A DNA stretch of 64,000 nt, taken from DASSBG01 sp035699085 (GTDB lineage: Bacteria > Pseudomonadota > Gammaproteobacteria > Xanthomonadales > Rhodanobacteraceae). This document shows positions 15,689-25,844 of the stretch, one piece after another; position 1 is the stretch's first letter; each line of letters starts with the position of its first letter. The notes under the pieces were generated by a model that made no database searches, was not told the DNA's origin, and worked only from the letters and a program-made list of their open reading frames with translations. Location of the stretch: the NCBI GenBank assembly GCA_035699085.1, contig DASSBG010000004.1:100636-164635 (forward strand), written 5' to 3'. The position numbers and the translations under genes were made by a program.

Positions 15689-17361
15689 AGTCGACAAGGC
15701 GCGGCCATTGGCCCTGGCTTCTGCTGAGTGCAGTTGCCCTGGCAGCAGGCGTATTCCTGCGTTGTTGGCAACTGGGCGACCAGATCCTGATCGACGACGA
15801 ATGGCACGCAGTCCACAAGCTGTTGCACGCCGGCATGCTCAATATCGCCACCCATTTCGGCGTGGCCGACTACTGCATCCCGCTGACGCTCTACTACCGC
15901 GCGCTGTATGACGTCGGCGCGCTGACCGAATGGACCATGCGCGCGCCGCTGCTGCTCGGCGGCATCGGCTTGCTGGTCTTCGCACCGTGGTCGTTGCGGC
16001 GCAGTGTTCCCTTGCCAACGCGTTCCGTGTGGCTCGCGCTGCTGGCAATCTCGCCGGTACTGATGTACCTGACACGCACGGCGCGGCCGTATGCGCTGAG
16101 TGGCACCCTTGCGCTGGTCGCCATCGTCGCCTTTCTTCGCTGGTACCACGACGCACCGCAGGCACGGCGTTGGGCTTGGCTGTATGTGCTTGCCACGGTG
16201 GCTGCGGGCTGGCTGCAGCTGTTGACGCTCACCTTTACGCTGACCCCGTTTCTGCTGTTCGGCGTTCTTGCCCTCTGGCGCCTGGCTCATGGGCAAACGC
16301 GCGAGGGCTTGGGCATGCTGCGCCGGCTGCTGGTCTTCGGACTGCTGACGGTGGCGCCATTGGCGCTCCTGCTGTTGCCGCCGCTGATCAATGATTGGGG
16401 CGCCTTGGTCGGCAAGGCGGGGCGCGGGGCGGTGACCTGGGACAGCGCCTGGCGCACGGCGCTGATGCTGTTCGGCGTTGGCGGGCCGGTGGTGGCCGGG
16501 CTCCTCACTGCCTTGACCGCCTGGGGCGTCGTGCGCTTTTCCCGCAGGCAGCCTGCGCTGACCGCCTGTTTCCTGCTGATCATGGCCATTGCCACGACCA
16601 CGATCATCGTGGCGCAGCCGGCCTGGATCGAGCACCCGGGCGTGCTGGCGCGCTACGTGATGCCGGGCCTGCCGCTGCTGTTGCTGTTCCTGGCGGAAGG
16701 TCTGCTGGCCGCCGCGCAGTGGCTGTTGCCGCGCTACTTGACGGCGGGAGTCGCCGCCCTGGCGCTGGCGGGGCTGTTCGCCGTCGGCCCGCTGCCCAAG
16801 CTGCTGTACTGGCCCAACCAGTTCATGGGCCACACGCGGTTCCAGTACGACTATGACCCGCTGGGGGCGCTGGTGCGCACGCGCGTCAAGCTTGGCACCA
16901 TACCGCCGTTCTATTTCGAGCTTGCACGCCAGCCCCCGCGAAGCCTCACCGTCATCCAGGGGCCGTGGCGGCCGGAATCGTATTTCATCCCTCAGCCCTG
17001 GTACCAGCAGCTGCATCGGCAGTACGTCAAGATCGCGATGGTCTCGCCCACTTGCGGGCCGGGTGGTTGGGCCGACTTCCCGGCGACCTTCAGTGGCATC
17101 CACCTGACCCAGTTCGTGCACCTGTCCGACGTCCTGCGAGGTGCCGACGAGGGCGCCGATCTGCTCGTCCTGCGCATGCGGCCCTGGCTGGACGTGCCGC
17201 CGCAACGTATCCGCTGGCCGGACATGCGCCAGTGTCTGGCGCGGGTGGAGGCGTGGCTGGGGCCGCCGTTCTACCGCGACCCGCAGATTGCCGTGTTCGC
17301 TCTGTCGCCCGCCGGCACCAGGGTGGCGCGCGACCAGGCAGCGGCCGGAAAGCCGCGGTGA
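15685..17361 (+). CDS. Polytopic GT39/ArnT-like glycosyltransferase
   Basis: A 558-residue integral membrane protein with about ten hydrophobic segments in the first 390 residues and a soluble C-terminal portion of about 160 residues. The layout and the acidic motif DEWHAVHK in the first periplasmic loop fit GT-C glycosyltransferases of the GT39/ArnT superfamily, which use polyprenyl-phosphate sugars as donors. The GTG at 15685 overlaps the stop of the upstream GT2 gene (GTGA), a strong sign of coupling. The acceptor (lipid A, protein or polysaccharide) cannot be read from the sequence. A perfect REP palindrome begins at its stop codon. Confidence 0.75.
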   Translation: MKSTRRGHWPWLLLSAVALAAGVFLRCWQLGDQILIDDEWHAVHKLLHAGMLNIATHFGVADYCIPLTLYYRALYDVGALTEWTMRAPLLLGGIGLLVFAPWSLRRSVPLPTRSVWLALLAISPVLMYLTRTARPYALSGTLALVAIVAFLRWYHDAPQARRWAWLYVLATVAAGWLQLLTLTFTLTPFLLFGVLALWRLAHGQTREGLGMLRRLLVFGLLTVAPLALLLLPPLINDWGALVGKAGRGAVTWDSAWRTALMLFGVGGPVVAGLLTALTAWGVVRFSRRQPALTACFLLIMAIATTTIIVAQPAWIEHPGVLARYVMPGLPLLLLFLAEGLLAAAQWLLPRYLTAGVAALALAGLFAVGPLPKLLYWPNQFMGHTRFQYDYDPLGALVRTRVKLGTIPPFYFELARQPPRSLTVIQGPWRPESYFIPQPWYQQLHRQYVKIAMVSPTCGPGGWADFPATFSGIHLTQFVHLSDVLRGADEGADLLVLRMRPWLDVPPQRIRWPDMRQCLARVEAWLGPPFYRDPQIAVFALSPAGTRVARDQAAAGKPR

Positions 17362-17445
17362 AAACCGGGGTCAGAGTGCACTTTTGGGCCGGTTATCGGC
17401 CAGTGGCCGCATCGGCAAGCAAAAGTGCACTCTGACCCCGGTTTT
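17361..17445. repeat. Perfect 26-base REP-like palindrome
   Basis: The arms 17361-17386 and 17420-17445 are exact reverse complements over 26 bases (outer end AAAACCGGGGTCAGAG, inner end GTGCACTTTTG), around a 33-base loop. The element lies between the convergent ends of the GT39-like gene and tamB and could also act as a bidirectional terminator. The same sequence family occurs at 33255-33395, 34213-34398, 36616-36671 and, as a half site, at 25929-25940. Confidence 0.9.
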
Positions 17446-17459
17446 TGCGGACTTTCGGT

Positions 17460-20400
17460 TCAGCGCTCGAGTCGGTAGTTGAACATCATCCGGCTGAAGT
17501 CGGTGGCGTTGAGGGCTTCGAAGTTCCAGCGCTTGCTGAGAATGTAGCGCAGCGTCACGACCTCGCCGGGTTCGAACAGGCCGACGCCGTAGCTGAGGTA
17601 GAGCCGCGGCGACAGGTACTTTCCGACGGTCAGCGCCGCCGCGCCGCCCAGCGCGGTATTACTGGCGACGCCGATGTCGGCGCCGACGCGCGCGCCGATG
17701 CGCTTGGCCAGCAAATCCCCGGCGGCGGAGCCCAGCGCCTGCGCCGCGGCGTTGACCATGTTGCCTTCACCGCCCTTGACCTGCGACAGCGGCTTGCCCG
17801 TCACCAGGTAGGACAACGCGTCGGACTGCTCCATGGCGGGGTTGGAAAACACCGTCAGCACCGGGCGGCGCGCGGTGCCGCTGATCAGCAGGCCGACCAC
17901 CTGGTCGCTTTCGATGGTGGCGTTGGGGTGCAGGTTGCGAACCGCGCGGATGTTGAGCCCGGGGTTGTCGATGGGCGTGCTGGCGAACAGCAGCTGCCCG
18001 TGCTGGATGCGCAAGTCCTGGCCATAGGCGTGGTAGGTGCCGTCGATGGCGACCTGGCCCTGGCCGAGGGTGGCGCGACCGGGTTTCTCGCTCACGGTAA
18101 GCACGCCGCCCAGGCGGCCATCGATGCCCATGCCCTTGATGTGCGCGTGCTTGCCGAACTCGATCTTGACCTCCGCCGTCACCGGCATCGCGGTCGCCGG
18201 CTTGGGCGCCGGCTCGTCGGTGACGACGATGTCTGGCGAGGCGGCGCCGACGCCGCCTGCGCCGCCGGGCAGCTTGGCGACGTTGATGTCCGCGCGGTCG
18301 ATGGCCACGCTGCCGGTGACCGCGAGGCCCGAGGTGTCGCGGCGGATCTGCAGGTCCGGCGAGACCACCACCTCCGCTGCTGGGATGTTTACCGCGGTGA
18401 ACTGCTGGCCGTGCAGGCGAATGACGGTCGGCTGCGGACCGCCGATGGCCAGCGCGCCGTCAATATCGAGCTCGCCCTTGCCGGAGCGAATGCGGCCGTC
18501 GATGCGCCAGCGCGACGAGCCGGCCTCGGTGGCCAGTTCGATGTGGCCCTGCTCCAGGTCGAGGCCGGCCGCCGGCACCTCGGCGGCGAAGCCGTCGATG
18601 GTGGCGCTGCCGGCGATCCGCGGCTGCTCGAGGGTGCCGCCGAAGCGCAGCGCGCCGTGCAGGCGGCCCCTGACGTTGGCGACCTCGTCGGTGAACAGGC
18701 CGAGGAAGGCGAGGTCGGGCAGGTCCAGCGTGGCCTGGCCATCCAGCATCTGTCGCGGACCGCTGATCTCCAGCGCGCCCTCGATGCCGCCGCTTTCGTT
18801 GAGGCGCGCGTGCACGGCCAGGCGCTGGGTGCCGGCGCCGAAGTCGCCGGTGGCACGGAAATCCTCGTAGGCCAGTACCGGCGTGTCCGGACGGTCGGTC
18901 CACGTGAAGCTGCCGCGCGCCGAGCTGAGTTGTGCCTGGCCACCGAACTCGCCAGCGGCGCTGCGCGAAATGCTGCCCTCGCCATCGATGCGGCCCTCCG
19001 CACGCAGCGGCAGTGTGCTGCCGCTGGCGGTGAGCAGCAGGGCCAGCGGCACGGCGTGCAGCTGGTAGCTGGCCTGCAGGGCGCCGGCGTCCGTCCGGCG
19101 GGCATCCAGGCACAGCCGCGGTGCGCCCGCCTGCAGGCACAGCGACGAGAGCGAGAAGGCCTGCGGCTGCCACTCCAGCGTTGCATCGTGCTGCAGATGC
19201 CAGGGCGGCAGCCCCTGCGGCGCAAGGTCGAACCGCGAGATGGTGCCGTGCCAGCGTTCGCCCTCGAGCGACCCCGTCAGCACCAGTTGCAGCGTGCCGC
19301 GGGCAGCGTCGAGATCGAGGTCAAGGTGGTGGCTGGCTTCGTCGCCGCGCGCCCGCAGCGTCACCTTCTTGAGGTCCAGCGGTCCGGCCAGCACGCCGTG
19401 CGCATTCAGGTCGAGGCTTCCGGATGGATGGCTGAGCGAGTCAAGGTCCGCGCGCAGCGTCAGGCGCGCGACCTGCTGCTGCTGCCAGACGATGTCATGC
19501 CCATTGAGCTCGCCCTGCGCCCCGAGATCGGACAGCCTGCCGCGCAGCTTGATGTGCCCGGCAAGGGCGCCGCGCGCCTGCGGCATCAGGTCGCCCAGCG
19601 AGGCAATCGCCAGGCGCAGGTCGATGTCATTTTGCGCACCCGGCGCCGCGGTGATGTGCGCACTGCTTTCGCCGGACGCGAGGTCGAGCCTGCCGCTGAC
19701 GACGCCATTGGTGGCGAGGTGCAGCGCGCCGTTGCCGCGCACCGGCCGCTTGCGCAGCGTTCCCTTCAGCGTGTGGATGTCGAGGTCGCCTTGCAGGCCG
19801 GCGCTGGTCGTCGTGCCGCGGGTGGCGAGGTCAAAGTCCAGGGCGCCATCCCAGCCTGCCAGCAGGCGCCCGGGATCGAAGCGGCTGGCCGTGGCGGTCA
19901 GCTGCCAGCCCAGCGCCGGCTTGAGCGTCAGCGTGCCCTGCGCCCGCACGTTGCCGTTCGGCTGCTGCAGCGCCAGGGTGTGCAGGGTGAGCTGCCGCGG
20001 CGTACCGTCGAGGTCCAATTGCATGGTCGCCGGTGAACCGGGCGGGCCGGCGTGGCCTTCACCCTCGGCGTGGAACTGCTGCAAACTGCCGCTGAAGCTG
20101 AGGTGGCCGCGGCTCGCCAGCGGCTGGCCGACCAGCCGCTTCGGCAGTTGCAGGCCGCCCCAGCGCAGATCGAATGCCGCGGTCATCGGCCTGGCGGCCA
20201 GTTCAACGCGTCCGCTGGCCTGGACCGTGCCGGCAATCTGCTTCGAGGAAAGCTTCAGCTCGTCGACTGTCAGGGTGTCGCCGGCAGCGTCGAGGTGCGC
20301 CTTGAGCGGCTGCAGTGCGACGCCGACGCCATTCAGGTCGAGGTGGCCCTGCACGGTGCCGCCGTGGCGATCGCCGTGGCCGCTGAGGTGGACGGCCAGG

Positions 20401-21212
20401 CTGTGCAGGCGGTCGATGGCCAGCAGCGGGCGCGGGTCGAATGTTGGCGCGTCGAGCGTGAGCGTCCAGGGATATGGTGCCGCCTGCGCCAGTTGCAGAT
20501 TGACCTGCGCCCGCGCGGGCGAGGCCAGCGCAAGCGTTGCGGCCATGCGTTTGCCGTCGCCGCGGGCGTCGACGTTGCCGGCGTAGCGCTGGCCCTCGAT
20601 GGTCCAGGCGAACTCGCCGTGGCCGCTGCCTCGCCAGGAGCCGCCAAGCGCGAGCTTGCCGTCAAGTTGTGCGTGGCCCTGCTCCGCGTCGAGACGCAAC
20701 CGCCGCAGGGCCAGTTGCTTCGCCGTCCAGCGGCCGCCGAAATCGAGCGTGCCCGCGGAAAGCAGCGGCTGCGTACCCTGGCTGACGTTGAGGCCGCGGA
20801 TACTGGCCTGGTCAACGACGATGTCGATCGGCGGCGCCAGCGACAGCGGTGCAGGCCGCTGCGCCGGTGGCTCGCTGGGCGGGCCCGGCAGCGCCACGGT
20901 CATGCCGCTGGCCGCCAGGCTCGTCAGGTGCAGGCGTTTGCCCAGCAGCGACCATGGCTGCAGGTCCAGGCGCGCGTCGTCGATCGTCACCAGCATGCCG
21001 TCCGCGCCGCGCCAGCGCAGGCCGCGCACCTCCAGCGGCCCGAGCAGCCGGCCTTCCGCATGGCTGAAGGCGATGGCGCCATCGCTGGCCGCCGCCACCC
21101 GATGCAGCGCGAAACGCAGCCCGGAACCGGTGCCGAGCAGCCACCACAGTGCCGCCGCCACCAGCAGCAGCACGATGGCAAGCGCAATGCCGATGCGCCG
21201 CAACCACCTCAT
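17460..21212 (-). CDS. tamB: Translocation and assembly module subunit TamB
   Basis: A 1250-residue AsmA/TamB-superfamily protein: an uncleaved N-terminal membrane anchor (IGIALAIVLLLVAAALWWLL, about residues 7-26), a very long periplasmic beta-rich groove of repeated LxGxLxLxG-like strands, and the conserved C-terminal TamB domain (DUF490) with LLISGTARRPVLTVFSNP and the terminal YRLER. In proteobacteria TamB spans the periplasm and works with the outer-membrane partner TamA; recent views favour a role in lipid transport and outer-membrane homeostasis. tamA ends 49 bases upstream on the same strand, so they form the usual pair. The length is ordinary for the family. The first half was assigned by layout rather than by exact motif. 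Confidence 0.9.
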   Translation of the reverse strand: MRWLRRIGIALAIVLLLVAAALWWLLGTGSGLRFALHRVAAASDGAIAFSHAEGRLLGPLEVRGLRWRGADGMLVTIDDARLDLQPWSLLGKRLHLTSLAASGMTVALPGPPSEPPAQRPAPLSLAPPIDIVVDQASIRGLNVSQGTQPLLSAGTLDFGGRWTAKQLALRRLRLDAEQGHAQLDGKLALGGSWRGSGHGEFAWTIEGQRYAGNVDARGDGKRMAATLALASPARAQVNLQLAQAAPYPWTLTLDAPTFDPRPLLAIDRLHSLAVHLSGHGDRHGGTVQGHLDLNGVGVALQPLKAHLDAAGDTLTVDELKLSSKQIAGTVQASGRVELAARPMTAAFDLRWGGLQLPKRLVGQPLASRGHLSFSGSLQQFHAEGEGHAGPPGSPATMQLDLDGTPRQLTLHTLALQQPNGNVRAQGTLTLKPALGWQLTATASRFDPGRLLAGWDGALDFDLATRGTTTSAGLQGDLDIHTLKGTLRKRPVRGNGALHLATNGVVSGRLDLASGESSAHITAAPGAQNDIDLRLAIASLGDLMPQARGALAGHIKLRGRLSDLGAQGELNGHDIVWQQQQVARLTLRADLDSLSHPSGSLDLNAHGVLAGPLDLKKVTLRARGDEASHHLDLDLDAARGTLQLVLTGSLEGERWHGTISRFDLAPQGLPPWHLQHDATLEWQPQAFSLSSLCLQAGAPRLCLDARRTDAGALQASYQLHAVPLALLLTASGSTLPLRAEGRIDGEGSISRSAAGEFGGQAQLSSARGSFTWTDRPDTPVLAYEDFRATGDFGAGTQRLAVHARLNESGGIEGALEISGPRQMLDGQATLDLPDLAFLGLFTDEVANVRGRLHGALRFGGTLEQPRIAGSATIDGFAAEVPAAGLDLEQGHIELATEAGSSRWRIDGRIRSGKGELDIDGALAIGGPQPTVIRLHGQQFTAVNIPAAEVVVSPDLQIRRDTSGLAVTGSVAIDRADINVAKLPGGAGGVGAASPDIVVTDEPAPKPATAMPVTAEVKIEFGKHAHIKGMGIDGRLGGVLTVSEKPGRATLGQGQVAIDGTYHAYGQDLRIQHGQLLFASTPIDNPGLNIRAVRNLHPNATIESDQVVGLLISGTARRPVLTVFSNPAMEQSDALSYLVTGKPLSQVKGGEGNMVNAAAQALGSAAGDLLAKRIGARVGADIGVASNTALGGAAALTVGKYLSPRLYLSYGVGLFEPGEVVTLRYILSKRWNFEALNATDFSRMMFNYRLER

Positions 21213-21261
21213 GGCGCAGCCTCCCGGCGGCGGTCGCGCGAGTGCCTGGCGGTCGCTGCGC

Positions 21262-23049
21262 TCACAGGTCCGGACCGATCAACAGGTGGAGCTGAACGCC
21301 GTGGTGGCGGTCGTTGTGCACCGGCACGCCAAGGTCGAGGCGGACCATGCCGACCGGCGAGAGCCAGCGCAGGCCAAGGCCGGCGCCGATATCGGGCCTG
21401 TAGTCGAGGTCATTGAAGGCGTTGCCGGCATCGATGAAAGCGGCGATGCCCCAGTGGCGGGTGAAGTAGTGTTCGAACGTGCTGCCGAAGACCAGCAGGT
21501 TGCGCCCGCCGATGACACGGTCGGCGTCGTTGCGGGGGCCTATGGACTGGTAGCCGTAGCCGCGCACCGAGCGGCTGCCGCCGGCGAAGAAGCGCAGTTG
21601 CGGAGGCAGCTCATGGAAGCCGTTGGTCCAGGTGGTGCCGGCGTCGCCGCGCAGGATCAGGCGGTCGCGGCGGCCGAAGGCGTGGATCCACTTCGCGTCG
21701 GCGGTCAACTGGCTGAAGCGCGCGTCCGAGAGCAGCTCGCCGACCGTGCTGCGCGCGGCCAGTGCCAGCGACCAGCCGTTGCGCACGAAGATCGGGTTGG
21801 CACCCTGCTTGCGCGACAGCGAGGCCTCGGGGAACACCAGATGGCTGCGGCCGTGCTCGATGCCCTCATCGCCGGGATCCTCGCCGCGCCGCTGGCCAAC
21901 GGTGAAGGTGCCGGCCAGCACGTGCAGGCCCAGTGTCCGGGTCCAGTCGTGCCACAGGCGGGTTTCGTCGCCGACCAGTTCCAGCGTGCGCGAATGGGCG
22001 GTGCTGGTGTCGGCGTCGCGGTACTTCGCGCCGAAGTTGAGGCTGCGCTGCTTGTGGCCGGGCAGCGGAATGCTGTACTGGGTCGACAGCGTCTTCAGCC
22101 GCTGCGCCAGCACCAGCTCGTTCTTCCACTTGTGGCCCTCGTCGTTGACCCAGCGGCGCTCCAGCCCGAGGCGGATGCCGACGCCGGTATCGGTACCGAT
22201 GAAGGGACCGCCGGTGTAGATGCTGCGTTTGGCCGGCGTCACCGTGACATCGACGTCGACCACCGCGTCGCTGGCGCTGGCGTCGATGTCGGGCTGCACG
22301 TCGACAAGGGAAAAATAATCCGCGCCATTGAGCGATCGCTGCAACAGCAGCAGGTCGTCCTGCGAGAACCAGTCGCCGGTCTCGAATGGCACGTAGCGCT
22401 GCAGGAAGCCCTGTTCGAACTGTGAGCCGCTGAAGCGCACGTCGCCGAAGCGGTAGCGCGGACCCGGCTCAAACGCCAGCTTGATCACCGCGCTGTGGCT
22501 GGCGCGGGTCACCAGCACCTTGTGCACCGTCAGCTTCGCGTGCAGGAAGCCGTCGGCCGCCAGCGCCGCCTGCAGTGCGGCCTTCGATGCTTCGTAGGTG
22601 GCGTCGTTGAGCCGCTCGCCGACCCGCGGATGAAAACTGCGCAAGGCATGGCGCACCCCGCGCACGTCGGCGGCCGGGCCGGGCAGGGTGATGTCGACCT
22701 GCGTCACCTTCACTGGCCGGCCGGGATCGACATGCAGCGTTGCCACCCAGTCAGCGCCTTGGCGGTCAAGATCCCCGGTGACGGTGGCGTCGTAGTAGCC
22801 GAAGGGCCGCAGGGCCTGCTCGATCTGCTCCGGCGCTGCATCAAACAGCCGGCGCGCCTGCGCGGCGCTGACCTCACGCGACCCGTACTGGGCGATCTGC
22901 GTGGCCGCCAACGCGGCGGTTTTCATGTCGCCGTCGATGCCGTCGACGCTGAGCTTGATCCCCGCCCGCGCTGCCGACGGAAGCCCCGCGATGATGGCCA
23001 GCGCGGCAAGCAGGCGAAGCATGCGGCGTGGCGGCGGGCGGAGGCTCAT
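21262..23049 (-). CDS. tamA: Outer membrane translocation module TamA (Omp85 family)
   Basis: A 595-residue Omp85-family protein. After a signal peptide ending near SAARA it has POTRA domains over about 25-265 (RPFGYYDATVTGDL, then ALAADGFLHAKLTVHKV, then the third ending PFETGDWFS) and a 16-strand type beta barrel to the end, with the family motif GGSRSVRGYGYQSIGP (the G-x-RG-x-G-Y lid-lock signature) and ERRWVNDEGHKW. Two starts are possible, ATG 23049 and ATG 23022; both give a signal peptide, and neither has a strong ribosome site. The open frame extends to 23394 without homology. It is directly upstream of tamB. Confidence 0.9.
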   Translation of the reverse strand: MSLRPPPRRMLRLLAALAIIAGLPSAARAGIKLSVDGIDGDMKTAALAATQIAQYGSREVSAAQARRLFDAAPEQIEQALRPFGYYDATVTGDLDRQGADWVATLHVDPGRPVKVTQVDITLPGPAADVRGVRHALRSFHPRVGERLNDATYEASKAALQAALAADGFLHAKLTVHKVLVTRASHSAVIKLAFEPGPRYRFGDVRFSGSQFEQGFLQRYVPFETGDWFSQDDLLLLQRSLNGADYFSLVDVQPDIDASASDAVVDVDVTVTPAKRSIYTGGPFIGTDTGVGIRLGLERRWVNDEGHKWKNELVLAQRLKTLSTQYSIPLPGHKQRSLNFGAKYRDADTSTAHSRTLELVGDETRLWHDWTRTLGLHVLAGTFTVGQRRGEDPGDEGIEHGRSHLVFPEASLSRKQGANPIFVRNGWSLALAARSTVGELLSDARFSQLTADAKWIHAFGRRDRLILRGDAGTTWTNGFHELPPQLRFFAGGSRSVRGYGYQSIGPRNDADRVIGGRNLLVFGSTFEHYFTRHWGIAAFIDAGNAFNDLDYRPDIGAGLGLRWLSPVGMVRLDLGVPVHNDRHHGVQLHLLIGPDL

Positions 23050-23104
23050 CGCCCATAGGCTACGGCTTTGCCGGCGCGGCGGCCAACGCGCCGGCGGCGG
23101 CCGT

Positions 23105-25792
23105 TCAGGGGCTCGCCGGTTGCGGCTCGGCCGCGGGCGCCGCCTCTGCCTCGGCTTCACTCTCCGCCTCACCGGCTTTGCGCGCGATCCAGACCGTGGC
23201 CAGCGCCGACAGGTAGGGTAGCGACTGCGCCGAGAGAATCGCGATCCACAGCAGGCCCTCGAGGTAGGTGCCACCGAACCGCAACGCCATGCCAATGATT
23301 GCAATGCCCAGCGCGATGGCCAGCAGCAGCTCCTCGCGCGCCGGCGCGAAGGTCGAGGCGCGGCCGCCCATGCGGCGCTTCTTGGAAGTGACAACGAAGG
23401 TGCCGTGCTTCTTCACCAGGCCGGCGAGGATCCCGCGGGCGATGGCGTGCGACAGCCCCATGCTGGCGATGGCCGCGCGCAAGGTGTCGCGCCAGCCGCA
23501 GGGCACCCGCGCGCGATACAGCACGATGCCGAGGCCGGCCTTGGCGATGAAGAAGCCCAGCGCCGGAATCAGGAACAGCATCATCGGCAGCGCGAACAGG
23601 CGCGGCAGGCCGATCATGCCGGCGGTCCAGTAGATCGCCATCAGCGTGAAGACAAGGTGCAGCGCGTCGGCGAACCAGCTGAACCAGCCTGTGAGGAAGT
23701 GGAAGCGCTGGCCGGCGCTCAGTGGCCCGCGCCGTACCAGCCACGACCAGCGCCCCTTCAGCACCTGCATGCCACCGAAGGCCCAGCGCCAGCGCTGCGA
23801 CTTGTACGCGGTGAAATCGCTGGGCGTGAGGCCCTTGCCCATCAGCTCGTCGACGTAGAGCAGCTTGTAGCCGGCATGCATCAGGCGCAGGCCGAGCTCG
23901 GCGTCCTCGCAGATGGTCCACTCCGACCAGCCGCCGCAGCCATCCAGCGCGCTGCGCCGGACCATGGTCATGGTGCCGTGCTGGATGATCGCGTTGCGCT
24001 CGTTGCGGTGGTGCATGCCGATGCGGAAGAAACCATCGTATTCCCAGGCGGTCATGCGGCGGAACGCGTTGTCCTGGAAGTCGCGGTGCGCCTGCGGGCA
24101 TTGCACCACGCCGACGTCGGGCTGGTGGAAATAGCCGGCCAGCCGCGACAGCCAGTCGGGCCGCACGACGTAATCCGCATCGACCACGGCGACCACGTCA
24201 GCGCGTGCATCGGTCTGTTCCAGGCCGTAATTGAGCGCGCCGGCCTTGAAGCCGGGCCAAGGCTCCAGGTGGAAGAAGCGAAACCGCGGGCCGAGCTGCT
24301 CGCAATACGCCTGCACCGGTTGCCATACTTCGGGGTCCCGGGTGTTGTTGTCGATCACCAGCACCTCGAAGCGGGCGTAGTCCAGCGCCGCCAGCGAGTC
24401 GAGCGTGGCGATCACCATGTCCGGCGGCTCGTTGTAGCAGGCGAGGTGCACGGAGACGAACGGCTGGTCTGCCTCCGGCTCCGGCTCGCGCAATTCGAAG
24501 TGCCGCAGCCAGCGCTTGTGCCAGAGCACCTCGGTAAACTCGAAGCCGTTGATCAGCAGGATGGCAATGATCGCGATCTGCGCCGGGAACAGCAGCGCCA
24601 GCATCGTCCAGTCGACCGCGCCGAGGTAGAAGTTGAACGGCAGCGTCGCCGACCAGACCACCACGCCGGCGGCGAGCTGGATCAGCACCAGGAAGAACCA
24701 GCGCCCGGCGGCGCGGAAGCGGGTGAAGTGCCAGGCGAACAGGAACATCGGCAGCAGCGCCAGCAACGATGCCGCACCAGCCTTCCAGGGCCAGGAGGCA
24801 TCCTCGACCACCGGCCCGGTCAGCGGAAACTTCAGCGTGCGGTCGGCGTCGTACATGCCCCAGTAGGCGCCGACGCGGCCCTCGCCGAGGCCCTCCTTCC
24901 ATGGCTGGTCGAATGCCTCCATCAGGAAGTAGTCGATGCCGCGCGCGCGCGCCACGTTCAGCCACTGGCGAAGGAAGATGGCTTCGTTCGAGGTGGAGGG
25001 CTTGGCGTATTCGAATCGATCGCCGTTGGAAGGCCAGCCTATCTCGCCGACCAGGATCCGCTTGTACGGAAACATCTGGCGCAGTGCGTCGTAGCGTTGC
25101 AGCACGTCGCCAATGGCATCCTTGCGCGCCACGCCCTCCCAGTACGGCAGCAGGTGCACCGTGATGTAGTCGACGTGCCGGGCCAGCTCCGGGTACTTGT
25201 GCCAGATGTGCCAGGGTTCCGCCGTCGACACCGGCTGCCGGATCGCGGCGCGCGCGCGGTCCAGCCATGCCATCAGCTCGTTGGGAGACATGTCGTGGCG
25301 CAGCAGCACCTCGTTGCCGACGATGACCTGGGTGATCGTCTGCGGGTAGTCGGCCGCCATCGAGATCAGTGCCTGCAGCTCGGCGGCGTTGTGGGCGTCG
25401 TCGCCGTTGAGCCAAGCGCCAGCCGTGACCCGCATGCCGACGGCTTTGGCCAGCCGCGGGATCTGCGGGTTCTCCAGCGCCGCGTAGGTCCGGATACGGT
25501 CGCTGTGACGCGACAGCAGGCGGAGGTCGGCGAGTATTTCCGAGTCGTCTGGATAGCGGCCCGTCAAGGGGCTCTGGTAGCGGCGGAACGGGCTGAAGGC
25601 GAAGCCGCTGACCTGACCGTGCCAGTCGCTGGGGCCATGCGGCCGGTTGGCCAGATACCACAGGCCGATGTTCAGTGTCGCCACCAACAGCGCCATCAGC
25701 AGCGCAATCAGCAGCCGCCCGGGGCCGTGGCCGGAGGGCAACTCAGCCTCGGGTCGGTCGGCTGCGGCGTGCACGGGAGGTGGTCGAGACAC
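23105..25792 (-). CDS. Beta-(1,3)-glucosyltransferase-like protein, GH17-GT2 fusion (NdvB-like)
   Basis: An 895-residue membrane enzyme. After one N-terminal membrane segment (about 26-46) comes a GH17-like glycoside hydrolase/transglycosidase domain to about residue 320, with VIVGNEVLLR and GEIGWPSNGDR carrying the presumed acid/base and nucleophile glutamates. Membrane segments then lead into a processive GT2 domain with VDADYVVRPDW (DXD), TICEDAELGLRL (the TED-type motif) and QRWRWAFGG (QxxRW). Further membrane segments close the protein. This order matches Pseudomonas NdvB, which makes cyclic or linear beta-1,3-glucans of the periplasm. The start is a GTG at 25792 with no clear ribosome site, so the first 20 residues are uncertain. 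Confidence 0.85.
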   Translation of the reverse strand: MSRPPPVHAAADRPEAELPSGHGPGRLLIALLMALLVATLNIGLWYLANRPHGPSDWHGQVSGFAFSPFRRYQSPLTGRYPDDSEILADLRLLSRHSDRIRTYAALENPQIPRLAKAVGMRVTAGAWLNGDDAHNAAELQALISMAADYPQTITQVIVGNEVLLRHDMSPNELMAWLDRARAAIRQPVSTAEPWHIWHKYPELARHVDYITVHLLPYWEGVARKDAIGDVLQRYDALRQMFPYKRILVGEIGWPSNGDRFEYAKPSTSNEAIFLRQWLNVARARGIDYFLMEAFDQPWKEGLGEGRVGAYWGMYDADRTLKFPLTGPVVEDASWPWKAGAASLLALLPMFLFAWHFTRFRAAGRWFFLVLIQLAAGVVVWSATLPFNFYLGAVDWTMLALLFPAQIAIIAILLINGFEFTEVLWHKRWLRHFELREPEPEADQPFVSVHLACYNEPPDMVIATLDSLAALDYARFEVLVIDNNTRDPEVWQPVQAYCEQLGPRFRFFHLEPWPGFKAGALNYGLEQTDARADVVAVVDADYVVRPDWLSRLAGYFHQPDVGVVQCPQAHRDFQDNAFRRMTAWEYDGFFRIGMHHRNERNAIIQHGTMTMVRRSALDGCGGWSEWTICEDAELGLRLMHAGYKLLYVDELMGKGLTPSDFTAYKSQRWRWAFGGMQVLKGRWSWLVRRGPLSAGQRFHFLTGWFSWFADALHLVFTLMAIYWTAGMIGLPRLFALPMMLFLIPALGFFIAKAGLGIVLYRARVPCGWRDTLRAAIASMGLSHAIARGILAGLVKKHGTFVVTSKKRRMGGRASTFAPAREELLLAIALGIAIIGMALRFGGTYLEGLLWIAILSAQSLPYLSALATVWIARKAGEAESEAEAEAAPAAEPQPASP

Positions 25793-25844
25793 TTTGGGTG
25801 GTCTGGCGCGGGCGTCCTGCCGACGGCGTGCACATGCAGATCAA

